Shown: one piece after another, positions 1 through 5,042 of the stretch
Numbering within the stretch: position 1 is the stretch's first letter
Layout: every line of letters begins with the position of its first letter
Assembly: GCA_016234025.1 (NCBI GenBank)
Contig: JACQLL010000021.1
Span: forward strand, 1 to 7,516
Direction: 5' to 3'
DNA from: Candidatus Pacearchaeota archaeon
Lineage (GTDB): Archaea > Nanobdellota > Nanobdellia > Pacearchaeales > GW2011-AR1
Length of the DNA stretch: 7,516 nucleotides
Program-made: the position numbers and the translations under genes
The notes under the pieces: generated by a model
What the model was told of the DNA's origin: nothing
The model's input: the letters and a program-made list of their open reading frames with translations, nothing else
The model's database searches: none

Positions 1-221
1 TCTCTCTTTGCGTCATATTGCTCAATAGACAATCCTTTTATTCTGTCCCTAAGAAAACTTGTTTCCAGTTCTTCCAATATTTTGGCAGCGTCTCCGTAAG
101 CATCCACCGCAAGATGGAAATCTCTTTTATCCTGTGAAGCTCTTTTATCCTGTGAAGCCAAATAGTCTTCTGCATATTCTATCTCATTATCGAAATCATT
201 CATCAAGTTTTCTATTTTCAT
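1..221 (-). CDS. Unknown protein following L14 (partial, C-terminus outside window)
   Basis: Not recognised. The reading frame begins MKIENLMNDFDNEIEYAEDY and stays open for 73 codons to the window edge. The ATG overlaps the L14 stop codon as ATGA (218-221), so translation is probably coupled to L14; no clear Shine-Dalgarno sequence precedes it. The visible part is highly charged, free of long hydrophobic stretches, and looks mostly helical, with a possible coiled-coil tendency in its Glu/Leu-rich second half (around residues 44-60). An 18-base tandem duplication gives ASQDKR twice in a row at about residues 22-33. In the usual archaeal order L24, S4e and L5 follow L14; this sequence does not resemble the start of any of them, so I infer another intercalated gene. 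Function unknown. Confidence 0.8.
   Translation of the reverse strand, partial: MKIENLMNDFDNEIEYAEDYLASQDKRASQDKRDFHLAVDAYGDAAKILEELETSFLRDRIKGLSIEQYDAKR
122..158. repeat. 18-bp tandem duplication inside a coding region
   Basis: The 18 bases at 123-140 are repeated exactly at 141-158. The period is six codons, so the reading frame is kept and the protein gains a second ASQDKR. It looks like a recent in-frame slippage or duplication event in the unknown gene after L14. Confidence 0.9.
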
Positions 222-643
222 AGGACGAATTGGGCGATTTTTGCGACTTGCTGCCAGCGCTCCTGTACCTCCCTTGCAACTGGTCCTTTGATTTGTGTGC
301 CTTTAGGATTTCCTTTTTCGTCTTTTAAAATAGCTACTGCGTTGTCTTCGAAGGCAACCCTTTCTCCGGTTTTTCTTCTGTAAGGTTTTTTTTGCCTGAT
401 TACGACTGCGTCAAAGACCTCTCCTTTCATATCGGGCTTTCCAACTCTTACAGAGACCTTGACCCAATCAGAGATTTTTGCGTATTGCTGTCTACCTTTT
501 TTTGACTTTCCTCTTTTTACTCCGGTAATTCTCACTATTCTCGCTCCGCTATTATCTGCCGCAATTAAATTACTTCCTATGTTCAGGCCTCTTGTCGCCT
601 TTGCGCTGATTGCTTTCCCGCTGATTATAATATTCTTTGCCAT
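218..643 (-). CDS. rpl14: Large-subunit ribosomal protein uL14 (L14)
   Basis: uL14 is a large-subunit protein that binds 23S rRNA close to the subunit interface. The 141-residue product carries the family signatures: ADNSGAR at 29-35, the basic VIRQKKPYRRKTGERV stretch at about 81-96 followed by FEDNA at 98-102, and GTQIKGPVARE at 115-125. Its N-terminal lead-in (about 20 residues before the barrel) is typical of archaeal/eukaryotic L14. The start overlaps the S17 stop by one base (TAATG, 643-645) and is preceded by a strong GGAGGAG at 651-657. Downstream it overlaps an unknown gene as ATGA. S17 followed by L14 is the standard archaeal arrangement. Confidence 0.98.
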   Translation of the reverse strand: MAKNIIISGKAISAKATRGLNIGSNLIAADNSGARIVRITGVKRGKSKKGRQQYAKISDWVKVSVRVGKPDMKGEVFDAVVIRQKKPYRRKTGERVAFEDNAVAILKDEKGNPKGTQIKGPVAREVQERWQQVAKIAQFVL

Positions 644-963
644 TATTCATCTCCTCCGCCTGCTGATTTAATTTTTTCGACGACGATGAAATGAATCATT
701 TTGCTTAGAGGACGGCATTCTTTGACTTTGACTAAATCGCCTACGTTTACCTCTGTATTTTCAGGAAGGCGCGCATGGAGCCGCGTTGTTTTTTTGGTGA
801 ATCTTTCGTATTTATTTATGTAGACGGTTCGATTGAATTCTATTGTCGCATGCTTTTGGAATTTTCTTACAACGTAACCTTCGAAAGTTCTGCCTCTGGT
901 TGCCACTATGTCTTTTCTTCTCCTGGTTTTTTTCTCCTGGTTTTTTTCTTTTGCCATGTTCAT
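643..963 (-). CDS. rps17: Small-subunit ribosomal protein uS17 (S17)
   Basis: uS17 is an OB-fold 16S rRNA-binding protein and an early assembly factor of the small subunit. The 106-residue product shows the archaeal form: a lysine/arginine-rich N-terminal tail, then GRTFEGYVVRKFQKHATIEF at 24-43, and the conserved GDLVKVKECRPLSKMIHFIV at 75-94. The first ATG (963) overlaps the aIF1 stop as ATGA; a second in-frame ATG lies two codons later (957) and could also be used. No good Shine-Dalgarno precedes either. The N-terminal tail is built partly on a 14-base tandem repeat (920-947) read in two different frames. In many archaea rnp1 (RNase P subunit Rpp29) lies between aIF1 and S17; here it is absent. 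Confidence 0.97.
   Translation of the reverse strand: MNMAKEKNQEKKTRRRKDIVATRGRTFEGYVVRKFQKHATIEFNRTVYINKYERFTKKTTRLHARLPENTEVNVGDLVKVKECRPLSKMIHFIVVEKIKSAGGGDE
651..657 (-). promoter_or_regulatory. Shine-Dalgarno site for L14
   Basis: On the minus strand this reads GGAGGAG, seven bases before the L14 ATG at 643 and inside the 3' end of the S17 gene (its Gly-Gly-Asp-Glu codons). It supports the chosen L14 start and shows that leader-type initiation signals are embedded in upstream genes. Confidence 0.75.
920..947. repeat. 14-bp tandem repeat in the S17 N-terminal tail
   Basis: CTCCTGGTTTTTTT occurs twice back to back (920-933 and 934-947, plus strand). The period is not a multiple of three, so the two copies are read in different frames, and loss or gain of a copy would put the S17 start codon out of frame. 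The two 7-base T runs also make the spot prone to slippage. Confidence 0.85.
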
Positions 964-1265
964 TGTTGATCGTTTATTGATTCTTCGTTGAAACCCATCT
1001 TAACCAAGAGAGGTTTCACCTTTGTCTTGTGGTCTCCCTGTAGTTCTATTATTCCGTTTTTAACGGTTCCTCCGCAGGCGAGACCTTCCTTGAGACGCCT
1101 GCCAATTGACTTGACGTCGACGTGTTTGTCGAAGCCCTCGACCAATGTCATCTTCTTCCCGTATCTCCTGACTGCAGTAGACACTTTTATCTGCTGTTCG
1201 CTTTTTGCGATTTCTTCAAACACGTCAGTGTCTGAAGGCAAGGCGAATTCATCTGAATCCATCAT
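960..1265 (-). CDS. Translation initiation factor aIF1 (SUI1 family)
   Basis: aIF1, the archaeal counterpart of eIF1, binds the small subunit near the P site and monitors start-codon selection. The 101-residue product has a SUI1 domain from about residue 25 to 95, with RRYGKKMTLVEGFD at 33-46 and GLACGGTVKNGIIELQGDH at 61-79, the most conserved part of the family. The first Met (1265) overlaps the L29 stop as ATGA and has AAGGAGGAG upstream; a second Met follows immediately, but the spacing favours the first. Its position between L29 and S17 is a hallmark of archaeal ribosomal operons and ties its dosage to ribosome production. The usual next gene, rnp1, is missing. Confidence 0.96.
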   Translation of the reverse strand: MMDSDEFALPSDTDVFEEIAKSEQQIKVSTAVRRYGKKMTLVEGFDKHVDVKSIGRRLKEGLACGGTVKNGIIELQGDHKTKVKPLLVKMGFNEESINDQQ

Positions 1266-1507
1266 TTCTTTTTCAACTCCTCCTTCGCAGATTTTTTCTG
1301 CGCGGAATTGTTGAGTTTTTCATTTCCCGATTTCATATTTTCGAATGTAATTAGGCGTGAAATTGCCCTTTTAATCTCTTTGGTTTTAGAATTCGCCCTG
1401 CCTGGATTAACTCCGGCTTTTATCAGCTCAAATTTCAATTCCTTTATTTTTTCTTTTCTTTCTTTATCGTTCATCTTTTGTATGTCTTTGAATCTAAGCA
1501 GGACCAT
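1262..1507 (-). CDS. rpl29: Large-subunit ribosomal protein uL29 (L29)
   Basis: uL29 is a small helical-hairpin protein of the large subunit near the exit tunnel. From the chosen start (MVLLRFKDI) it is 81 residues: a first helix with the family pattern MNDKERKEKIKELKFELIK at 12-30, a short turn with NPGRANSKTKEIKRAISRL at 34-52 matching the second helix, then a low-complexity lysine-rich tail (about 57-81) beyond the usual core. The frame could open six codons earlier at 1525, but the ATG at 1507 gives a one-base TAATG overlap with the preceding gene, like other junctions here, and has a G-rich GGGGGCAGGA just upstream. It overlaps aIF1 as ATGA. Confidence 0.93.
   Translation of the reverse strand: MVLLRFKDIQKMNDKERKEKIKELKFELIKAGVNPGRANSKTKEIKRAISRLITFENMKSGNEKLNNSAQKKSAKEELKKK
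1277..1285 (-). promoter_or_regulatory. Shine-Dalgarno site for aIF1
   Basis: The minus strand reads AAGGAGGAG, 11 bases before the ATG at 1265, within the 3' end of L29. The spacing is on the long side but fits the first of the two adjacent Met codons better than the second. Confidence 0.65.
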
Positions 1508-1749
1508 TATTCCTGCCCCCTGCATTGTTGTGATTGTTGAGAGAGCTTCTTTAACTTATTGAACTCTGTTTCTGAAAGGGCTGCAACTATTTCTCTCTCT
1601 GTTCCTTCTTCATTAATTTTCCTTCCAAATAAAAGGTAACTGCCTCCTGCGGCTCTAAGAATTGGAGGAGTGATTTTTATTTGTGGTTGTCCTTTTTCTA
1701 AGGAGCTTCTTAGATATTCAAAGTTTATTCTCGGTAATCTTGCAATCAT
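1507..1749 (-). CDS. Unknown 80-residue protein between S3 and L29
   Basis: Not recognised. The 80-residue product starts MIARLPRINFEYLRSSL, has a central segment (about 20-55) with ITPPILRAAGGSYLLFG that may form strands, and ends in a polar Gln/Lys/Ser-rich helix. There is no signal peptide, membrane segment or metal motif. Its start overlaps the S3 stop as ATGA with an ideal AAGGAGGA six bases upstream, and its stop overlaps the L29 start by one base (TAATG); such coupling indicates a real, translated gene. A hand count over 1531-1740 gives about 36% GC against 48% for part of S3. S3 is normally followed directly by L29 in archaea, so this is an intercalated gene. Function unknown. Confidence 0.82.
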   Translation of the reverse strand: MIARLPRINFEYLRSSLEKGQPQIKITPPILRAAGGSYLLFGRKINEEGTEREIVAALSETEFNKLKKLSQQSQQCRGQE

Positions 1750-2423
1750 TTCTTTTCCTCCTTCTTTGTTTTTTTATTTGGTTTCTTTTCTGTTTGTTCC
1801 ATTGAATTTAATCTTATCTTGTTTAACATTTCCTCGTTTACTTTTATTTGGTCGTGCATTTCTGCTTCGGGGCGAAGAATGCTTACCTGGACTCCGACGA
1901 CGCCGGAAATTGTTACAGCCTGGGACTGGGCTCTGTCGACGATTTTTGCAGGGTCTCCGGTCTTCTTTAGATATCCGTGGGAGAATCTCCATCTTCTCGC
2001 CCTGTCGCTTGGTAGTTTTCCGGAGAGGACTATTTCTACTCCGAGCGCCCCTTCCTTGACTATCTGTTTTAACATTTTATAAGCAATAACTTTAAATTTT
2101 AAAGAGCCTCTTCTTTCTATAAGACCTGCTATGTCGTCGGCAACAAGCTGTGCGTCCAGCATTGGTCTTGTAATCTCGCAAATTTCTATATGGGGGTTGT
2201 CGAGATGAAATCTTTTTTTCAAGACAGAGGTAAGCTCGGCTATTTTTTCCCCTCTCCGTCCGATTATTATTCCGGGACGGCTTGTGAAGACCTTTATTTT
2301 TTCTCCGAATGGCGTGTATTCGACTATCACGGAGCTTATCTTTCCCTTGCCAAGAGAATTTTTTATATACTCTTTTACTCTTAGTTCTTCTTTCTTGAAG
2401 TCAACGAATTTTTTTTCTTCCAT
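1746..2423 (-). CDS. rps3: Small-subunit ribosomal protein uS3 (S3)
   Basis: uS3 sits in the head of the small subunit at the mRNA entry channel. The 225-residue product contains an N-terminal type II KH domain with the RNA-binding loop GRRG at 55-58 within RPGIIIGRRGEKI, and the C-terminal S3 domain with SGKLPSDRARRWRFSHGYLK at 134-153 and GVQVSILRPEAE at 177-188. Residues 209-225 form a lysine-rich low-complexity tail. The start follows the preceding unknown gene's stop with one spacer base (TAAAATG), with only a distant G-rich patch (GGGGGC) upstream. The next unknown gene overlaps as ATGA. Part of the gene (1861-2160) is about 48% GC by hand count, the highest I counted in the window. Confidence 0.98.
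   Translation of the reverse strand: MEEKKFVDFKKEELRVKEYIKNSLGKGKISSVIVEYTPFGEKIKVFTSRPGIIIGRRGEKIAELTSVLKKRFHLDNPHIEICEITRPMLDAQLVADDIAGLIERRGSLKFKVIAYKMLKQIVKEGALGVEIVLSGKLPSDRARRWRFSHGYLKKTGDPAKIVDRAQSQAVTISGVVGVQVSILRPEAEMHDQIKVNEEMLNKIRLNSMEQTEKKPNKKTKKEEKK
1756..1763 (-). promoter_or_regulatory. Shine-Dalgarno site for the gene after S3
   Basis: The minus strand reads AAGGAGGA, six bases before the ATG at 1749 and inside the lysine/glutamate-rich 3' end of S3. It is one of the best-placed sites in the window and argues that the unknown 80-residue gene is translated. Confidence 0.75.
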
Positions 2424-2424
2424 T

Positions 2425-2688
2425 TTATGCTACTTGCGCCCCCATTTTCCCTTCGATTTCATCACAAATTCCATCTAGTCGATCATGAAGATTATCTAAC
2501 AGAGTTTGACCTCCCGGAGGCAAGGTATAGATTTCCCTTCTTGCATACATACGCAACATTTGCCTGGCACGATTGTGATTAATCATGGACCCAACATAAT
2601 CTCCACTGTCAATTAAATGTTGAGTCCACTGCGCTGCGTCTTCAAAGCTTCTATTGATGTATCCAGCGCTTAGTTTTGTTTTTTCCAT
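2425..2688 (-). CDS. Unknown 87-residue protein between L22 and S3
   Basis: Not recognised. The product begins MEKTKLSAGYINRSFEDAAQ and appears almost wholly helical, with W21, an Arg-rich middle (RARQMLRMYARRE at about 41-53), a TLPPGGQ turn, and a second acidic helix LLDNLHDRLDGICDEIEG; an antiparallel helical hairpin is a reasonable guess. There is a single cysteine and no membrane segment. The start overlaps the L22 stop by one base (TAATG) and has CAGGAGA ten bases upstream, identical to the site before L22. It is followed by S3 with one spacer base (TAAAATG). GC over 2461-2640 is about 43%, close to part of L2 (42%), so composition does not mark it as foreign. Function unknown. Confidence 0.8.
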   Translation of the reverse strand: MEKTKLSAGYINRSFEDAAQWTQHLIDSGDYVGSMINHNRARQMLRMYARREIYTLPPGGQTLLDNLHDRLDGICDEIEGKMGAQVA

Positions 2689-3326
2689 TATCTGTTTGTC
2701 TCCTGCACTTCTTTTGCTTTGAGCAGAATATTAGTTCTCTTGGCTGATCTTCCTCCGGAACGAGGAGGTCTTCTTGCCCAGGAAGCTGATGCTATTACGA
2801 TTCTTGTTTTTTCCAGTTCCATGTTGTTTACAATTACGTTGCCTTTAAGAGCTTTTAGAACTTTTATGAAATATCCAGATGCCTTTACAGGATACCTTCC
2901 TGGAGAAGATAGATTTTTCCTGTGGGGCGTTTCTCCTTTGAAAGGAATCGGTTTTTTTAATTTAATTACTTCGTTCAAATCAGATATTGCTCTGTCTATT
3001 GATTTGTTTTTTATGAACTTGCAAATGTTAGCCCCCTGTTTCATCGAGATTGGAAGAGAATTTCCTCTTGCTATCGCTTCTTCTTTTTTTATTTTTGGTT
3101 TCTCGTCGGGTTTTCTCTTTTTTTCTGCTTCTTTATTTTCATTTCTCTCTGATTCCATTTCTCCCGCTTTTTCCGTCTCGACGGGGAGGGGCTTTGCTTT
3201 TACCTTTGGCTCGCTCTTCGGTTGGACCTCTTCTCTTTTCTCTGGATTTGTTTGTTGCGGCGAGAGAGAGGGTTTTACCTCTATTTTTTTCTTTTCTTCA
3301 GTTTTTGATTTTGTTTGTTCGGTCAT
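2688..3326 (-). CDS. rpl22: Large-subunit ribosomal protein uL22 (L22) with long charged N-terminal extension
   Basis: uL22 binds several 23S rRNA domains and lines the nascent-peptide exit tunnel. The recognisable core spans about residues 87-209 of 212: GNSLPISMKQGANICKFIKN at 88-107, the conserved GRYPVKA at 143-149, and RTNILLKAKEV near the end. Archaeal L22 is usually about 150 residues without much preceding the core; here roughly 85 extra residues rich in Lys, Glu and Pro come first and look disordered. The start is supported by ATGA overlap with the upstream unknown gene and by CAGGAGA five bases before it, so the extension is likely translated. Its first codons (MTEQ) share a 15-base block with the start of the gene at 4287-4679. 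An internal start near the core cannot be fully excluded. Confidence 0.96.
   Translation of the reverse strand: MTEQTKSKTEEKKKIEVKPSLSPQQTNPEKREEVQPKSEPKVKAKPLPVETEKAGEMESERNENKEAEKKRKPDEKPKIKKEEAIARGNSLPISMKQGANICKFIKNKSIDRAISDLNEVIKLKKPIPFKGETPHRKNLSSPGRYPVKASGYFIKVLKALKGNVIVNNMELEKTRIVIASASWARRPPRSGGRSAKRTNILLKAKEVQETNR
2699..2705 (-). promoter_or_regulatory. Shine-Dalgarno site for the gene between L22 and S3
   Basis: The minus strand reads CAGGAGA, ten bases before the ATG at 2688, within the last codons of L22. The same heptamer precedes L22 itself (3332-3338). Confidence 0.6.
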
Positions 3327-3328
3327 TT
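3314..3328. repeat. 15-bp block shared with 4667-4681, at the L22 start
   Basis: TTTGTTCGGTCATTT (plus strand) spans the L22 start codon and the codons for MTEQ, and recurs exactly at the start of the unknown gene at 4287-4679. The S19 start (MAEQT) is a looser match (15 of 19 positions by eye). It may be a trace of recombination between start regions, or coincidence in favoured early codons. Confidence 0.7.
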
Positions 3329-3880
3329 CAGTCTCCTGATAGATAGCTCACCATTATTATTAACAAACCTGCAAGAATATACTCCCCTCGATAACTGCAT
3401 GACACAATAGAGTGAACCTTTAACTCCCAGAGTTATTTCGACTATTTCTGGATTTGTGATTACATGCACCCCGGATTCTGTGTTATTAAACCCTATAAGT
3501 TTTCCACCCAGCCTATTTCTGTCTAACAAACCACTGCGGATTGGATAGTTAAAAACAATCCTTACTCCTTCTTCTGAACGTATAATCGGGTAATTTCCGT
3601 CGCCAATGTTATTTCTAAAAACTAAATGCCCGTCTATTTCTGCTATATATGGAGGTCTTAGGTGTGGTCTTGCTCTCACCTTATTTTGTGCTTCTTGGCG
3701 TAATTTTTCGTCTATGATTAAAGAAGTATTTATCCGGCCTATATCTCTGGTTTCTTCACATTGAAATATCCGTGACATATCAAAGTCTTCTAAATAACAC
3801 GGGTCTATGACTAACAATCTTCCTTGTTCGGCGAAGATTTTTCCTTCCTTAACTAATGTACTATTTATCTCTGTTTCCAT
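3323..3880 (-). CDS. Unknown 185-residue protein between S19 and L22
   Basis: Not assigned. This is the longest intercalated gene (185 residues). Early in the protein is QGRLLVIDPCYLEDF (19-33); an IDPCYL-type motif after a short strand occurs near the N-terminus of various uncharacterised bacterial and phage proteins as I recall, but that is a weak lead. The rest has a His/Pro/Arg-rich segment (RARPHLRPPYIAEIDG) and a strand-rich second half (about 100-185), with two further cysteines near the C-terminus. The frame is open up to 3970, but that start would lie deep in S19; the ATG at 3880 follows the S19 stop as TAAAATG, the junction type seen at five other sites. No clear Shine-Dalgarno precedes it. 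It overlaps L22 as ATGA. GC over 3361-3660 is about 38%. Confidence 0.8.
   Translation of the reverse strand: METEINSTLVKEGKIFAEQGRLLVIDPCYLEDFDMSRIFQCEETRDIGRINTSLIIDEKLRQEAQNKVRARPHLRPPYIAEIDGHLVFRNNIGDGNYPIIRSEEGVRIVFNYPIRSGLLDRNRLGGKLIGFNNTESGVHVITNPEIVEITLGVKGSLYCVMQLSRGVYSCRFVNNNGELSIRRLK
3332..3338 (-). promoter_or_regulatory. Shine-Dalgarno site for L22
   Basis: The minus strand reads CAGGAGA, five bases before the ATG at 3326. It fixes translation of L22 at the far upstream Met and so supports the long N-terminal extension as real protein. Confidence 0.7.
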
Positions 3881-3888
3881 TTTATTTC
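3870..3888. repeat. 19-bp block shared with 5024-5042, at the S19/unknown junction
   Basis: TCTGTTTCCATTTTATTTC (plus strand) covers the end of S19, the TAAAATG junction and the first codons (MET) of the following unknown gene. The identical 19 bases cover the end of L2 and the start of the next unknown gene at 5024-5042. The protein sequences diverge right after. Confidence 0.85.
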
Positions 3889-4286
3889 TTTTGCGCTTTT
3901 GATGATTTAGTTGCGCCGATTCCCGCGCTTCCGTGAGAGACTCTTCTTCTGGTGAGAGCGAACTCCCCAAGACGGTGTCCTATCATCTCAATTGTTATCG
4001 GAACGTTTTGATAGTTTTTTCCGTCGTGAACTGCAATTGTCATTCCGACAAGTTTTGGCACTATAACTATATCTCTAAGATGAGTTTTTATTTTTTTATT
4101 TTCTGAAATTTTTTCCTGGCACCTCTTGATGAAGTTTTCTATCATATTAAAATTTCTAAAAACGCTTCTTCTGCTTCTTGAAGGAAGATATTTCGCCGAC
4201 TCTCTTACGTCGAGAGCTTTCAACTCTTCGAGATTTTTGCCTCTGTAAGTTTGTTCTTTTTTTCTTATTTCTGTTTGTTCTGCCAT
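3882..4286 (-). CDS. rps19: Small-subunit ribosomal protein uS19 (S19)
   Basis: uS19 lies in the head of the small subunit and contacts the A-site finger of the large subunit. The 134-residue product shows KTHLRDIVIVPKLVGMTIAV at 67-86, followed by HDGK, and the diagnostic MIGHRLGEFALTRRRVSHGS at 101-120; the about 25-residue lead before the core (with YRGKNLEELKAL) is typical of archaeal/eukaryotic S19. Its start directly abuts the stop of the preceding unknown gene (TAAATG) with a modest AGAGGAA upstream. The stop is followed after one base by the next unknown gene (TAAAATG). Two consecutive unknown genes separate it from L2, which it normally follows directly. Confidence 0.98.
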   Translation of the reverse strand: MAEQTEIRKKEQTYRGKNLEELKALDVRESAKYLPSRSRRSVFRNFNMIENFIKRCQEKISENKKIKTHLRDIVIVPKLVGMTIAVHDGKNYQNVPITIEMIGHRLGEFALTRRRVSHGSAGIGATKSSKAQKK

Positions 4287-4679
4287 TTAGCTATGTTCCT
4301 CTATCATTTTTTCAACTACCTGTTTTACAAGAAGATTATTCGTTCCATTTGTAGAATAAGTATAAAGCTGCATTCCAATTGGTTGAATAGTTTGTATCGG
4401 GGTTATTAGTAATTTTGTTTGCTTACTAATTCTTTCTAATTCTGAAATTGCTTCTTCGTATTCTAATGCGATTTGATGCTCTTCGTGCAATTTTAAATGC
4501 TCGTTAAGAGGATTGCCTCTTTCAGAATCTGCATCCCAAACAATTGCCAGTCCTCCTTTTTCATACGACGAATCTCTCGCAAGATAGTGTGCTAATCTCG
4601 TGTTTATGACTCCCGAAACTGCTTCAATGTGTTGCGGTTCTACGCTGCTTGGTCTTGATAAAGTTTTTTGTTCGGTCAT
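4287..4679 (-). CDS. Unknown 130-residue protein before S19
   Basis: Not recognised. The product begins MTEQKTLSRPSSVEPQHIEA and has a region with GGLAIVWDADSERGNPL at about 42-58, a helix rich in Glu and His (LKLHEEHQIALEYEEAISEL), a strand-like KLLITPIQTI segment, and a C-terminal helix ending VVEKMIEEHS. No signal peptide, membrane helix, cysteine or obvious catalytic motif is visible. Its ATG follows the stop of the preceding unknown gene as TAAAATG, with GGAGGGT about 11-12 bases upstream. The stop abuts the S19 start. GC over 4321-4620 is about 36%. It is the second of the only tandem pair of unknown genes here; its start region shares 15 bases with that of L22. Function unknown. Confidence 0.8.
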   Translation of the reverse strand: MTEQKTLSRPSSVEPQHIEAVSGVINTRLAHYLARDSSYEKGGLAIVWDADSERGNPLNEHLKLHEEHQIALEYEEAISELERISKQTKLLITPIQTIQPIGMQLYTYSTNGTNNLLVKQVVEKMIEEHS

Positions 4680-4681
4680 TT
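4667..4681. repeat. 15-bp block shared with 3314-3328, at an unknown gene's start
   Basis: Exact copy of the block at the L22 start, covering the ATG and the MTEQ codons of the unknown 130-residue gene plus the adjoining junction bases. The match ends at 4682 (T here, C after the L22 copy). Confidence 0.7.
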
Positions 4682-5034
4682 TATTGTACTACCCTCCATA
4701 ATCCTTTTTCTTCTAAAATTCTTTTTTTATCTTGATAATGTTTATCTGAAGTTGTGTATTCAACTAATTTGGTATTAACAAATGTCAGCATTGCGGCCAG
4801 CATTGCGGATTCCGGAACCTCTCTTGCTCTACATGGAATCCTATAACTGTATATGGTTTTTGGATCTGTTTTCTTTTGTTTCATAAATGCCCAATCTCTA
4901 CCTATGACTCCTTCATAGACAGTAGGCACTTCAACAATACTCATTACTGGAAGTATTACTAATTCTCCAACTCTAAGGTCCCTAAGTTCTTGTTTACTTC
5001 TTAACACTTTAGCTTTTATCGTTTCTGTTTCCAT
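4681..5034 (-). CDS. Unknown 117-residue protein after L2; possible paralog of the protein before L2
   Basis: Not recognised, but its N-terminal half resembles the unknown 115-residue protein at 5736-6083: KAKVLRSKQELRDLRVGELV (7-26) against KVKLLRSNEDVFNMQKGDFV, followed in both by a Tyr about 16 residues on and a GRD/NRD turn. The shared pattern (K-x-L-R-S, then G-[DE]-[LF]-V, then short strands) suggests a small barrel-like domain; that is inference. The C-terminal half is helical with ESAMLAAMLTFVNTKLVEYT and ends in a basic helix. The ATG follows the L2 stop as TAAAATG; no convincing Shine-Dalgarno is present, so reinitiation after L2 is likely. Its first codons lie in a 19-base block shared with the start of the gene after S19. 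Function unknown. Confidence 0.8.
   Translation of the reverse strand: METETIKAKVLRSKQELRDLRVGELVILPVMSIVEVPTVYEGVIGRDWAFMKQKKTDPKTIYSYRIPCRAREVPESAMLAAMLTFVNTKLVEYTTSDKHYQDKKRILEEKGLWRVVQ
4691..4697 (-). promoter_or_regulatory. Shine-Dalgarno-like site before the unknown 130-residue gene
   Basis: The minus strand reads GGAGGGT about 11 bases before the ATG at 4679, within the last codons (Arg-Val-Val-Gln) of the preceding gene. The spacing is longer than at the ATGA junctions before L22, L23 and the gene after S3. Confidence 0.55.
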
Positions 5035-5042
5035 TTTATTTC
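5024..5042. repeat. 19-bp block shared with 3870-3888, at the L2/unknown junction
   Basis: Exact copy of the 19 bases at the S19/unknown junction, covering the last L2 codons, the stop, one spacer base, the ATG and the next codons. The shorter core CCATTTTATTTC also occurs at the junction before L2 (5732-5743). Confidence 0.85.

Noticed and set aside
1508..1525. Earlier L29 start at 1525
   Set aside because: It adds six residues before MVLLRFKDI with no family support; the start at 1507 gives the one-base TAATG overlap typical of this operon.
1507..1749. The 80-residue gene as a displaced RNase P subunit Rpp29
   Set aside because: Sequence and position (between S3 and L29) do not fit Rpp29; no matching pattern is visible.
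1670..2082. Plus-strand and alternative minus-strand frames within S3
   Set aside because: Shadow frames of S3, whose KH and C-terminal signatures define the true frame.
2719..3339. Long open frame on the plus strand opposite L22
   Set aside because: It mirrors the Lys/Glu-rich L22 coding sequence, giving an artificial Phe/Leu/Ser-rich product; no start signal or coupling supports it.
3881..3970. Upstream extension of the 185-residue gene into S19 (start at 3970)
   Set aside because: It would overlap S19 by about 89 bases and read S19's conserved C-terminal codons in another frame. The ATG at 3880 forms the TAAAATG junction seen elsewhere.
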